The position numbers and the translations under genes are program-made. Of a stretch of 64,000 nt of DNA, positions 13,514-25,519 are shown one piece after another. A model generated the notes under the pieces. It did no database searches, was not told the DNA's origin, and saw nothing but the letters and a program-made list of their open reading frames with translations. Source of the DNA: Ptiloglossa arizonensis (taxonomy: Eukaryota > Arthropoda > Insecta > Hymenoptera > Colletidae); contig NW_027478872.1 of assembly GCF_051014685.1 (NCBI RefSeq), positions 248,001-312,000 on the forward strand, in the 5' to 3' direction. Numbering within the stretch: position 1 is the stretch's first letter; each line of letters opens with the position of its first letter.

Positions 13514-14184
13514 GACAAGCATAACGAGAACGGTCTAGGGGAAAAGTACGCATACCGTTGTTATCGGGCGAGTTTCTGCTTTCAGATGCAACAGAAATTT
13601 TGCGGATTGGTCAATCCGTTCGCGAGATATGGCAGTTTGTAGGTAAGAAACGCTTGAGAAACTTAAAATTTTCGCAGTTCTGATGCTCGAAACGAATAAC
13701 TAGAGCGGCCTAGGGGGAAAGTACGCATACCGTTGTAATCGGGCGAGTTTCTACTTTCAGATGCATCAGAAATTTGGCGGATTGGTCAATCCGTTCGCGA
13801 GATATGGCAGTTTGGAAGTAAGAAACGCGAGAGAAACTCAAAATTTTCGCAGTTCTGATGCTCGAAACGATTAACTAGAACGGCCTAGGGGAAAAGTACG
13901 CATACCGTTGTAATCGGGCGAGTTTCTACTTTCAGATGCAGGAGAAATTTTGCGGATTGGTCAATCCGTTCGCGAGATATGGCAGTTTGGAGGTAAGAAA
14001 CGCTCCAGAAACTCAAAATTTTCGCAGTTCTGATGCTCGAAACGACTAACTAGAACGGCCTAGGGGAAAAGTACGCATACCGTTGTAATCGGGCGACTTT
14101 CTACTTTCAGATGCAACAGAAATTTTGCGGATTGGTCAATCCGTTCGCGAGATATGGCAGTTTGGAAGTATGAAACACTTGAGA

Positions 14185-15373
14185 AACACAAAATTTTCGC
14201 AGTTCTGATGCTCGAAACGAATAACTAGAACGGCCTAGGGGAAAAGTACGCAAACCGTTGTAATCGGGCGAGTTTCTACTTTCTAATGCAACAGAAATTT
14301 TGCGGATTAGTCAATCCGTTCGCGAGATATGGCAGTTTGGATGTAAGAAACGCTTGAGAAACTCAAAATTTTCGCAGTTCTGATACTCGACAAGCATAAC
14401 GAGAACGGTCTAGGGGAAAAGTACGCATACCGTTGTAATCGGGCGAGTTTCTATTTTCAGATGCAACAGAAATTTTGCGGATTGATCAATCCGTTCGCGA
14501 GACATGGCAGTTTGTAGGTAAGAAACGCTTGAGAAACTCAACATTTTCGCAGTTCTGATGCTCGAAACGAATAACTAGAACGGCCTAGGGGAAAAGTACG
14601 CATACCGTTGTAATCGGGCGAGTTTCTACTTTCAGATGCAACAGAAATTTTGCGGATTGGTCAATCCGTTCGCGAGATATGGCAGTTTGGAGGTAAGAAA
14701 CGCTTGGGAAACTCAACATTTTCGCAGTTCTGATGCTCGAAACGAATAACTAGAACGGACCAGGGGAAAAGTACGCATACCGTTGTAATCGGGCGAGTTT
14801 CTACTTTCAGATGCAACAGAAATTTTGCGGATTGGTCAATCCGTTCGCGAGATATGGCAGTTTGTAGGTAAGAAACGCTTGAGAAACTCAAAATTTTCGC
14901 AGTTCTGATGCTCGAAACGAATAACTAGAATGGCCTAGGGGAAAAGTACGCATACCGTTGTAATCGGGCGAGTTTCTACTTTCAGATGCAACAGAAATTT
15001 TGCGGATTAGTCAATCCGTTCGCGAGATATGGCAGTTTGGAGGTAAGAAACTCTTGAGAAACTCAAAATTTTCGCAGTTCTGATGCTCGAAACGAATAAC
15101 TAGAACGGCCTAGGGGAAAAGTACGCATACCGTTGTAATCGGGCGACTTTCTACTTTCAGATGCAACAGAAATTTTGCGGATTGGTCAATCCGTTCGCGA
15201 GATATGGCTGTTTGGAAGTATGATACACTTGAGAAACACAAAATTTTCGCAGTTCTGATGCTCGAAACGAATAAATAGAGCGGCCTAGGGGAAAAGTACG
15301 CATACCGTTGTAATCGGGCGAGTTTCTACTTTCAGATGCAACAGAAATGTTGCGGATTGGTCAATCCGTTCGC
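14185..15373 (+). repeat. Segmental duplication B, copy 2
   Basis: Copy of 9460-10648, 27 monomers downstream, with the same succession of variant monomers. It is followed by monomers carrying CTCCAGAAACTC rather than the CGCCAGAT type that follows copy 1. Confidence 0.8.
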
Positions 15374-17490
15374 GAGATATGGCAGTTTGGAGGTAAGAAA
15401 CGCTCCAGAAACTCAAAATTTTCGCAGTTCTGATGCTCGAAACGACTAACTAGAACGGACTAGGGGAAAGGTACCCATACCGTTGTAATCGGGAGAGTTT
15501 CTACTTTCAGATGGAACAGAAATTTTGCGGATTGGTCAATCCGTTCGCGAGATATGGTAGTTTGTAGGTAAGAAACGCTTGAGAAACTCAAAATTTTCGC
15601 AGTTCTGATGCTCGACAAGCATAACTAGAACGGTCTAGGGGAAAAGTACGCATACCGTTGTAATCGGGCGAGTTTCTATTTTCAGATGCAACAGAAATTT
15701 TGCGGATTGATCAATCCGTTCGCGAGACATGGCAGTTTGTAGGTAATAAACGCTTGAGAAACTCAACATTTTCACAGTTCTGATGCTCGAAACGAATAAC
15801 TAGAACGGCCTAGGGGAAAAGTACGCATACCGTTGTAATCGGGCGAGTTTCTACTTTCAGATGCAACAGAAATTTTGCGGATTGGTCAATCCGTTCGCGA
15901 GATATGGCAGTTTGTAGGTAAGAAACGCTTGAGAAACTCAAAATTTTCGCAGTTCTGATGCTCGACAAGCATAACTAGAATGGCCTAGGGGAAAAGTACG
16001 CATTCCGTTGTAATCGGGCGAGTTTCGACTTTCAGATGCAACAGAAATTTTGCGGATTGGTTAACCCGTTCGCGAGATATGGCAGTTTGGAGGTAAGAAA
16101 CGCTTGAGAAGCTCAAAATTTTCGCAGTTCTGATGCTCGAAACCAATAACTAGAACGGCCTAGCGGAAAAGTACGCATACCGTTGTAATCGGGCGAGTTT
16201 CTACTTTCAGATGCAACAGAAATATTGCGGATTAGTCAATCCGTTCGCGAGATATGGCAGTTTGGAGGTAAGAAACTCTTGAGAAACTCAAAATTTTCGC
16301 AGTTCTGATGCTCGAAACGAATAACTAGAACGGCCTAGGGGAAAAGTACGCATACCGTTGTAATCGGGCGACTTTCTACTTTCAGATGCAACAGAAATTT
16401 TGCGGATTGGTCAATCCGTTCGCGAGATATGGCAGTTTGGAAGTATGAAACACTTGAGAAACACAAAATTTTCGCAGTTCTGATGCTCGAAACGAATAAA
16501 TAGAGCGGCCTAGGGGAAAAGTACGCATACCGTTGTAATCGGGCGAGTTTCTACTTTCAGATGCAACAGAAATGTTGCGGATTGGTCAATCCGTTCGCCA
16601 GATATGGCAGTTTGGAGGTAAGAATCGCTTGAGAAACTCAAAACTTTCGCAGTTCTGATGCTCGAAACGAATAACTAGAACGGCCTAGGGGAAAAGTACG
16701 CATACCGTTGTAATCGGGCGAGTTTCTACTTTCTAATGCAACAGAAATTTTGCGGATTGGTTAATCCGTTCGCGAGATATGGCAGTTTGGAGGTAAGAAA
16801 CGCTTGAGAAGCTCAAAATTTTCGCAGTTCTGATGCTCGAAACCAATAACTAGAACGGCCTAGGGGAAAAGTACGCATACCGTTGTAATCGGGCGAGTTT
16901 CTACTTTCAGATGCAACAGAAATTTTGCGGATTAGTCAATCCGTTCGCGAGATATGGCAGTTTGGAGGTAAGAAACTCTTGAGAAACTCAAAATTTTCGC
17001 AGTTCTGATGCTCGAAACGAATAACTAGAACGGCCTAGGGGAAAAGTACGCATACCGTTGTAATCGGGCGACTTTCTACTTTCAGATGCAACAGAAATTT
17101 TGCGGATTGGTCAATCCGTTCGCGAGATATGGCAGTTTGGAAGTATGAAACACTTGAGAAACACAAAATTTTCGCAGTTCTGATGCTCGAAACGAATAAC
17201 GAGAACGGACTAGGGGAAAAGTACGCATACAGTTGTAATCGGGCGAGAGTCTACTTTCAGATGCAACAGAAATTTTGCGGATTGGTCAATCCGTTCGCGA
17301 GATATGGCAGTTTGGAAGTAAGAAACGCTTGAGAAACTCAAAATTTTCGCAGTTCTGATGCTCGAAACGAATAACAAGAACGGCCTAGGGGAAAGGTACG
17401 CATACCGTTGTAATCGGGCGAGTTTCTGCTTTCAGATGCAACAGAAATTTTGCGGATTGGTCAATCCGTTCGCGAGATATGGTAGTTCGT

Positions 17491-18411
17491 AGGTAAGAAA
17501 CGCTTGAGAAACTCAAAATTTTCGCAGTTCTGAAGCTCGAAACGAATAACTAGAACGGACCAGGGGAAAAGTACGCATACCGTTGTAATCGGGCGAGTTT
17601 CTACTTTCAGATGCATCAGAAATTTGGCGGATTGGTCAATCCGTTCGCGAGATATGGCAGTTTGGAAGTAAGAAACGCTAGAGAAACTCAAAATTTTCGC
17701 AGTTCTAATGCTCGAAACGATTAACTAGAACGGCCTAGGGGAAAAGTACGCATACCGTTGTAATCGGGCGAGTTTCTACTTTCAGATGCAGCAGAAATTT
17801 TGCGGATTGGTCAATCCGTTCGCGAGATATGGCAGTTTGGAGGTAAGAAACGCTCCAGAAACTCAAAATTTTCGCAGTTCTGATGCTCGAAACGAATAAC
17901 GAGAACGGACTAGGGGAAAAGTACGCATACAGTTGTAATCGGGCGAGTTTCTACTTTCAGATGCAACAGAAATTTTGCGGATTGGTCAATCCGTTCGCGA
18001 GATATAGCAGTTTGGAAGTAAGAAACGCTTGAGAAACTCAAAATTTTCGCAGTTCTGATGCTCGAAACGAATAACTAGAACGGCCTAGGGGAAAGGTACG
18101 CATACCTTTGTAATCGGGCGAGTTTCTGCTTTCAGATGCAACAGAAATTTTGCGGATTGGTCAATCCGTTCGCGAGATATGGTAGTTCGTAGGTAAGAAA
18201 CGCTTGAGAAACTCAAAATTTTCGCAGTTCTGAAGCTCGAAACGAATAACTAGAACGGACCAGGGGAAAAGTGCGCATACCGTTGTAATCGGGCGAGTTT
18301 CTACTTTCAGATGCAACAGAAATTTTGCGGATTGGTCAATTCGTTCGCGAGATATGGCAGTTTGTAGGTAAGAAACGCTTGAGAAACTCAACATTTTCGC
18401 AGTTCTGATGC
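17491..18411 (+). repeat. Segmental duplication C, copy 1 (921 bp)
   Basis: This block is present again at 34112-35031. Comparing the two base by base I found no substitution, only five single-base indels, all in the downstream copy. Shared rare variants are CTGAAGCTCG (twice), ATGCATCAGAAATTTGGCGG, CTAATGCTCG, GATATAGCAG, CATACCTTTG, GTAGTTCGTAGG, GTGCGCATACC and CAATTCGTTCG. Confidence 0.92.
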
Positions 18412-18835
18412 TCGAAACGATTAACTAGAACGGCCTAGGGGAAAAGTACGCATACCGTTGTAATCGGGCGACTTTCTACTTTCAGATGCAACAGAAATTT
18501 TGCGGATTGGTCAATCCGTTCGCGAGATATGGCACTTTGGAGGTAAGAAACGCTTGAGAAACTCAAAATTTTCGCAGTTCTGATGCTCGACAAGCATAAC
18601 TAGAACGGCCTAGGGGAAAAGTACGCATACCGTTGTAATCGGGCGAGTTCCTACTTTCAGATGCAACAGAAATTTTGCGGATTGGTCAATCCGTTCGTGA
18701 GATATGGCAGTTTGTAGGTAAGAAACGCTTGAGAAACTCAACATTTTCGCAGTTCTGATGCTCGAAACGAATAACTAGAACGGCCTAGGGGAAAAGTACG
18801 CATACCGTTGTAATCGGGCGAGTTTCTACTTTCAG

Positions 18836-18892
18836 ATGCAACAGAAATTTTGCGGATTGGTCAATCCGTTCGCGAGATATGGCAGTTTGGAG
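18836..18892 (+). other. Exon-like 57-nt segment between splice-like signals
   Basis: In the reference monomer the tract TTTCTACTTTCAG ends just before this segment and GTAAGA follows it, so it is flanked by a good match to a 3-prime splice site (pyrimidines then CAG) and a 5-prime splice site (GAG/GTAAGA). The segment is 57 nt, starts with ATG, has no in-frame stop, and would encode 19 residues (MQQKFCGLVNPFARYGSLE). The interval to the next copy would be a 118-nt GT-AG intron. Joined copies would stay in frame. Against function, some monomer families lose the acceptor AG (TTTCTAATGC), lose the donor GT (GGAGGGAAG) or end the segment in TAG (GTTTGTAGG). Chance resemblance is quite possible. 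Confidence 0.3.
18853..18868. repeat. 16-bp dyad in the reference monomer
   Basis: CGGATTG and CAATCCG form perfect 7-bp inverted arms around a GT centre (monomer positions 97-112). The dyad is present in most monomers; the common GGATTAGTC variant loses the innermost pair. It could bind a dimeric protein or extrude as a small cruciform. Short dyads are common in centromeric satellites, but no protein is implied by the sequence. Confidence 0.85.
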
Positions 18893-18914
18893 GTAAGAAA
18901 CGCTTGAGAAACTC

Positions 18915-18922
18915 AAAATTTT
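18915..18922. repeat. A4T4 tract, one per monomer
   Basis: AAAATTTT occurs once per 175-bp unit (monomer positions 159-166), with a shorter AAATTTT at 89-95. A-tracts of this kind bend or stiffen DNA and often recur in satellites, where they may help position nucleosomes. A frequent CAACATTTT variant breaks the tract. Confidence 0.7.
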
Positions 18923-21900
18923 CGCAGTTCTGATGCTCGAAACGAATAACTAGAACGGCCTAGGGGAAAAGTACGCATACCGTTGTAATCGGGCGAGTTT
19001 CTACTTTCAGATGCAACAGAAATTTTGCGGATTGGTCAATCCGTTCGCGAGATATGGCAGTTTGGAAGTATGAGACACTTGAGAAACACAAAATTTTCGC
19101 AGTTCTGATGCTCGAAACGAATAACTAGAACGGCCTAGGAGAAAAGTACGCATACCGTTGTAATCGGGCGAGTTTCTACTTTCAGATGCAACAGAAATTT
19201 TGCGGATTAGTCAATCCGTTCGCGAGATATGGCAGTTTGGAGGTAAGAAACGCTTGAGAAACTCAAAATTTTCGCAGTTCTGATGCTCGACAAGCATAAC
19301 TAGAACGGTCTAGGGGAAAAGTACGCATACCGTTGTAATCGGGCGACTTTCTACTTTCAGATGCAACAGAAATTTTGGGGACTGGTCAATCCGTTCGCGA
19401 GATATGGCAGTTTGGATGTAAGCAACGCTTGAGAAACCCAAAATTTTCGCAGTTCTCATGCTCGAAACGAATAACTACAACGGCCTAGGGGAAAAGTACG
19501 CATACCGTTGTAATCGGGCGAGTTTCTACTTTCAGATGCAACAGAAATTTTGCGGATTGGTCAATCCGTTCGCGAGATATGGCTGTTTGGAGGGAAGAAA
19601 CGCTTGAGAAACTCAAAATTTTCGCAGTTCTGATGCTCGACAAGCATAACTAGAACGGCCTAGGGGAAAAGTACGCATACCGTTGTAATCGGGCGAGTTT
19701 CTACTTTCAGATGCAACAGAAATTTTGCGGATTGGTCAATCCGTTCGTGAGATATGGCAGTTTGTAGGTAAGAAACGCTTGAGAAACTCAACATTTTCGC
19801 AGTTCTGATGCTCGAAACGAATAACTAGAACGGCCTAGGGGAAAAGTACGCATACCGTTGTAATCGGGCGAGTTTCTACTTTCAGATGCAACAGAAATTT
19901 TGCGGATTGGTCAATCCGTTCGCGAGATATGGCAGTTTGGAGGTAAGAAACGCTTGAGAAACTCAAAATTTTCGCAGTTCTGATGCTCGAAACGAATAAC
20001 TAGAACGGCCTAGGGGAAAAGTACGCATACCGTTGTAATCGGGCGAGTTTCTACTTTCAGTTGCAACAGAAATTTTGCGGATTGGTCAATCCGTTCGCGA
20101 GATATGGCAGTTTGGAAGTATGAGACACTTGAGAAACACAAAATTTTCGCAGTTCTGATGCTCGAAACGAATAACTAGAACGGCCTAGGAGAAAAGTACG
20201 CATACCGTTGTAATCGGGCGAGTTTCTACTTTCAGATGCAACAGAAATTTTGCGGATTAGTCAATCCGTTCGCGAGATATGGCAGTTTGGAGGTAAGAAA
20301 CGCTTGAGAAACTCAAAATTTTCGCAGTTCTGATGCTCGACAAGCATAACTAGAACGGTCTAGGGGAAAAGTACGCATACCGTTGTAATCGGGCGACTTT
20401 CTACTTTCAGATGCAACAGAAATTTTGAGGACTGGTCAATCCGTTCGCGAGATATGGCAGTTTGGATGTAAGCAACGCTTGAGAAACCCAAAATTTTCGC
20501 AGTTCTCATGCTCGAAACGAATAACTACAACGGCCTAGGGGAAAAGTACGCATACCGTTGTAATCGGGCGAGTTTCTACTTTCAGATGCAACAGAAATTT
20601 TGCGGATTGGTCAATCCGTTCGCGAGATATGGCTGTTTGGAGGGAAGAAACGCTTGAGAAACTCAAAATTTTCGCAGTTCTGATGCTCGACAAGCATAAC
20701 TAGAACGGCCTAGGGGAAAAGTACGCATACCGTTGTAATCGGGCGAGTTTCTACTTTCAGATGCAACAGAAATTTTGCGGATTGGTCAATCCGTTCGCGA
20801 GATATGGCAGTTTGGAGGTAAGAAACGCTTGAGAAACTCTAAATTTTCGCAGTTCTGATGCTCGAAACGAATAACTAGAACGGACCGGGGGAAAAGTACC
20901 CATACCGTTGTAATCGGGCGAGTTTCTACTTTCAGATGCAACAGAAATTTTGCGGATTGGTCAATCCGTTCGCGAGATATGGCAGTTTGGAAGTATGAGA
21001 CACTTGAGAAACACAAAATTTTCGCAGTTCTGATGCTCGAAACGAATAACTAGAACGGCCTAGGGGAAAAGTACGCATACCGTTGTAATCGGGCGAGTTT
21101 CTACTTTCAGATGCAACAGAAATTTTGCGGATTAGTCAATCCGTTCGCGAGATATGGCAGTTTGGAGGTAAGAAACGCTTGAGAAACTCAAAATTTTCGC
21201 AGTTCTGATGCTCGACAGGCATAACTAGAACGGTCTAGGGGAAAAGTACGAATACCGTTGTAATCGGGCGACTTTCTACTTTCAGATGCGACAGAAATTT
21301 TGCGGATTGGTCAGTCCGTTCGCGAGATATGGCAGTTTGGAGGTAAGAAACGCTTGAGAAACTCAAAATTTTCGCAGTTCTGATGCTCGAAACGAATAAC
21401 TAGAACGGCCTAGGGGAAAAGTACGCATACCGTTGTAATCGGGCGAGTTTCTACTTTCAGATGCAACAGAAATTTTGCGGATTGGTCAATCCGTTCGCGA
21501 GATATGGCAGTTTGGAAGTATGAGACACTTGAGAAACACAAAATTTTCGCAGTTCTGATGCTCGAAACGAATAACTAGAACGGCCTAGGAGAAAAGTACG
21601 CATACCGTTGTAATCGGGCGAGTTTCTACTTTCAGATGCAACAGAAATTTTGCGGATTGGTCAATCCGTTCGCGAGATATGGCTGTTTGGAGGGAAGAAA
21701 CGCTTGAGAAACTCAAAATTTTCGCAGTTCTGATGCTCGACAAGCATAACTAGAACGGCCTAGGGGAAAAGTACGCATACCGTTGTAATCGGGCGACTTT
21801 CTACTTTCAGATGCAACAGAAATTTTGCGGATTGGTCAATCCGTTCGCGAGATATGGCAGTTTGGAGGTAAGAAACGCTTGAGAAACTCAAAATTTTCGC

Positions 21901-22847
21901 AGTTCTGATGCTCGACAAGCATAACTAGAACGGTCTAGGGGAAAAGTACGCATACCGTTGTAATCGGGCGAGTTTCTACTTTCAGATGCAACAGAAATTT
22001 TGGGGACTGGTCAATCCGTTCGCGAGATATGGCAGTTTGGATGTAAGCAACGCTTGAGAAACCCAAAATTTTCGCAGTTCTCATGCTCGAAACGAATAAC
22101 TACAACGGCCTAGGGGAAAAGTACGCATACCGTTGTAATCGGGCGAGTTTCTACTTTCAGATGCAACAGAAATTTTGCGGATTGGTCAATCCGTTCGCGA
22201 GATATGGCTGTTTGGAGGTAAGAAACGATTGAGAAACTCAAAATTTTCGCAGTTCTGATGCTCGACAAGCATAACTAGAACGGTCTAGGGGAAAAGTACG
22301 CATACCGTTGTAATCGGGCGACTTTCTACTTTCAGATGCAACAGAAATTTTGCGGATTGGTCAGTCCGTTCGCGAGATATGGCAGTTTGGAGGTAAGAAA
22401 CGCTTGAGAAACTCAAAATTTTCGCAGTTCTGATGCTCGAAACGAATAACTAGAACGGCCTAGGGGAAAAGTACGCATACCGTTGTAATCGGGCGAGTTT
22501 CTACTTTCAGATGCAACAGAAATTTTGCGGATTGGTCAATCCGTTCGCGAGATATGGCAGTTTGAAAGTATGAGACACTTGAGAAACACAAAATTTTCGC
22601 AGTTCTGATGCTCGAAACGAATAACTAGAACGGCCTAGGAGAAAAGTACGCATACCGTTGTAATCGGGCGAGTTTCTACTTTCAGATGCAACAGAAATTT
22701 TGCGGATTGGTCAATCCGTTCGCGAGATATGGCTGTTTGGAGGGAAGAAACGCTTGAGAAACTCAAAATTTTCGCAGTTCTGATGCTCGACAAGCATAAC
22801 TAGAACGGCCTAGGGGAAAAGTACGCATACCGTTGTAATCGGGCGAC

Positions 22848-24558
22848 TTTCTACTTTCAGATGCAACAGAAATTTTGGGGATTGGACAATCCGTTCGCGA
22901 GATATGGCAGTTTGGATGTAAGCAACGCTTGAGAAACCCAAAATTTTCGCAGTTCTCATGCTCGAAACGAATAACTACAACGGCCTAGGGGAAAAGTACG
23001 CATACCGTTGTAATCGGGCGAGTTTCTACTTTCAGATGCAACAGAAATTTTGCGGATTGGTCAATCCGTTCGCGAGATATGGCAGTTTGGAGGTAAGAAA
23101 CGCTTGAGAAACTCAAAATTTTCGCAGTTCTGATGCTCGAAACGAATAACTAGAACGGACCAGGGGAAAAGCACGCATACCCTTGTAATCGGGCGAGTTT
23201 CTACTTTCAGATGCAACAGAAATTTTGCGGATTGGTCAATCCGTTCGCGAGATATGGCAGTTTGTAGGTAAGAAACGCTTGAGAAACTCAAAATTTTCGC
23301 AGTTCTGATGCTCGAAGCGAATAACTAGAACGGCCTAGGGGAAAAGTACGCATACCGTTGTAATCCGGCGAGTTTCTACTTTCAGATGCAACAGAAATTT
23401 TGCGGATTGGTCAATCCGTTCGCGAGATATGGCAGTTTGGAAGTATGAGACACTTGAGAAACACAAAATTTTCGCAGTTCTGATGCTCGAAACGAATAAC
23501 TAGAACGGCCTAGGAGAAAAGTACGCATACCGTTGTAATCGGGCGAGTTTCTACTTTCAGATGCAACAGAAATTTTGCGGATTGGTCAATCCGTTCGCGA
23601 GATATGGCTGTTTGGAGGGAAGAAACGCTTGAGAAACTCAAAATTTTCGCAGTTCTAATGCTCGAAACGATTAACTAGAACGGACCAGGGGAAAAGTACG
23701 CATACCGTTGTAATCGGGCGAGTTTCTACTTTCAGATGCAACAGAAATTTTGGGGATTGGACAATCCGTTCGCGAGATATGGCAGTTTGGATGTAAGCAA
23801 CGCTTGAGAAACCCAAAATTTTCGCAGTTCTCATGCTCGAAACGAATAACTACAACGGCCTAGGGGAAAAGTACGCATACCGTTGTAATCGGGCGAGTTT
23901 CTACTTTCAGATGCAACAGAAATTTTGCGGATTGGTCAATCCGTTCGCGAGATATGGCAGTTTGGAGGTAAGAAACGCTTGAGAAACTCAAAATTTTCGC
24001 AGTTCTGATGCTCGAAACGAATAACTAGAACGGACCAGGGGAAAAGCACGCATACCCTTGTAATCGGGCGAGTTTCTACTTTCAGATGCAACAGAAATTT
24101 TGCGGATTGGTCAATCCGTTCGCGAGATATGGCAGTTTGTAGGTAAGAAACGCTTGAGAAACTCAAAATTTTCGCAGTTCTGATGCTCGAAGCGAATAAC
24201 TAGAACGGCCTAGGGGAAAAGTACGCATACCGTTGTAATCCGGCGAGTTTCTACTTTCAGATGCAACAGAAATTTTGCGGATTGGTCAATCCGTTCGCGA
24301 GATATGGCAGTTTGGAAGTATGAGACACTTGAGAAACACAAAATTTTCGCAGTTCTGATGCTCGAAACGAATAACTAGAACGGCCTAGGAGAAAAGTACG
24401 CATACCGTTGTAATCGGGCGAGTTTCTACTTTCAGATGCAACAGAAATTTTGCGGATTGGTCAATCCGTTCGCGAGATATGGCTGTTTGGAGGGAAGAAA
24501 CGCTTGAGAAACTCAAAATTTTCGCAGTTCTAATGCTCGAAACGATTAACTAGAACGG
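22848..24558 (+). repeat. Tandem 5-mer (875 bp, nearly two copies)
   Basis: 22848-23683 and 23723-24558 are the same by eye. Shared rare variants include GGGGATTGGACAATCC, AAGCACGCATACCCTTG, GATGCTCGAAGCG, GTAATCCGGCG and CTAATGCTCGAAACGATTAAC. The copies end at GGACCAGG against GGCCTAGG. The same set of rare variants recurs near 31,1xx, 37,4xx and 39,5xx, so this 5-mer was a source or target of later copying. Confidence 0.87.
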
Positions 24559-25519
24559 CCTAGGGGAAAAGTACGCATACCGTTGTAATCGGGCGAGTTT
24601 CTACTTTCAGATGCAGCAGAAATTTTGCGGATTGGTCAATCCGTTCGCGAGATATGGCAGTTTGGAGGTAAGAAACGCTTGAGAAACTCAAAATTTTCGC
24701 AGTTCTGATGCCCGACAAGCATAACTAGAACGGTCTAGGGAAAAGTACGCACACCGTTGTAATCGGGCGAGTTTCTACTTTCAGATGCAACAGAAATTTT
24801 GCGGATTGGTCAATCCGTTCGCGAGATATGGCACTTTGGAGGTAAGAAACGCTTGAGAAACTCAAAATTTTCGCAGTTCTGATGCTCGAAACGAATAACT
24901 ACAACGGCCTAGGGGAAAAGTACGCATACCGTTGTAATCGGGCGAGTTTCTACTTTCAGATGCAACAGAAATTTTGCGGATTGGTCAATCCGTTCGCGAG
25001 ATATGGCTGTTTGGAGGGAAGAAACGCTTGAGAAACTCAAAATTTTCGCAGTTCTGATGCTCGACAAGCATAACTAGAACGGCCTAGGGGAAAAGTACGC
25101 ATACCGTTGTAATCGGGCGAGTTTCTACTTTCAGATGCAACAGAAATTTTGCGGATTGGTCAATCCGTTCGTGAGATATGGCAGTTTGTAGGTAAGAAAC
25201 GCTTGAGAAACTCAACATTTTCGCAGTTCTGATGCTCGAAACGAATAACTATAACGGCCTAGGGGAAAAGTACGCATACCGTTGTAATCGGGCGAGTTTC
25301 TACTTTCAGATGCAACAGAAATTTTGCGGATTGGTCAATCCGTTCGCGAGATATGGCAGTTTGGAGGTAAGAAACGCTTGAGAAACTCAAAATTTTCGCA
25401 GTTCTGATGCTCGAAACGAATAACTAGAACGGCCTAGGGGAAAAGTACGCACACCGTTGTAATCGGGCGAGTTTCTACTTTCAGATGCAACAGAAATTTT
25501 GCGGATTGGTCAATCCGTT

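Larger units (their letters stand above)
1..17300 (+). repeat. Zone I of the array
   Basis: This stretch holds only satellite monomers. Its diagnostic variants are AATAAATAGAGCGG, TTTCTAATGC in place of TTTCAGATGC, TTCGCCAGATATGG, AACTCTTGAG, GGACCAGGGG with CTTGGGAAACTC, and GATCAATCCG with GAGACATGG. These occur in recurring orders. Internal duplications are described separately. The only off-size full unit I found is the 174-bp monomer starting at 7383, which has GGG in place of GGGG near 7416. The boundary with zone II is gradual and approximate. I saw no genes, RNA genes or mobile elements here. Confidence 0.85.
18820..18914. repeat. 8-bp inverted repeat flanking most of the monomer core
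   Basis: GAGTTTCT at 18820-18827 and its reverse complement AGAAACTC at 18907-18914 could pair around a 79-nt loop that contains the dyad. A second partial partner, AGAAAC, lies 11 bp upstream of the right arm. The 92-bp deletion of the truncated monomers starts inside the left arm and ends three bases beyond the right arm, so the hairpin may have helped the deletion form. Many class B units have GACTTTCT and lose the pairing at one base. Confidence 0.6.
18757..18931 (+). repeat. Reference class A monomer (matches the consensus)
   Basis: This 175-bp unit carries the commonest base that I see at every position, so it serves as the reference; monomer positions elsewhere are numbered from its first base. 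It has 77 G+C (44%), with 45 G and 32 C, and 13 CpG dinucleotides. Landmarks are an AvrII-type CCTAGG at monomer positions 28-33, GAGTTTCT at 64-71, a pyrimidine tract ending TTTCAG at 74-79, an A3T4 tract at 89-95, a dyad at 97-112, an NruI-type TCGCGA at 114-119, GAGGTAAG at 134-141, AGAAACTC at 151-158 and an A4T4 tract at 159-166. The plus strand has an in-frame TAG in AACTAG at 18-23, which closes the frame that starts at position 2. The class is defined by GAAACGAATAAC after GATGCTC. Confidence 0.95.
18697..20796 (+). repeat. Tandem 6-mer (1,050 bp x 2)
   Basis: CCGTTCGTGA recurs at 18691 and 19741, and the CTCATGCTCG monomer at 19457 and 20507, both 1,050 bp apart with the same monomers in between. 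Differences are few: GGGGACTGG near 19378 against GAGGACTGG near 20427, and TTTCAGTTGC in the second copy near 20059. The match ends where the second copy continues with CCGTTCGCGA near 20791. Confidence 0.87.

Noticed and set aside
18870..18886. CENP-B-box-like match in TTCGCGAGATATGGCA
   Set aside because: Against the core TTCG-N4-A-NN-CGGG it matches seven of nine fixed bases, missing the first and last of CGGG. Binding generally needs the intact core, and the host may not have CENP-B.
18757..18931. Ancient internal duplication within the monomer (AAATTTTGCGG near 89 and AAAATTTTCGCAG near 159; CAGATGC and CTGATGC)
   Set aside because: The pairs are short and their offsets disagree (about 70 and 97 bp), so one duplication does not explain them.
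18880..18943. RNA polymerase III A-box-like TGGCAGTTTGG followed 45 bp later by B-box-like GCTCGAAAC
   Set aside because: Both boxes have mismatches, and the TTTT between them would act as a terminator. No tRNA fold was found, so a SINE or tRNA origin is unsupported.
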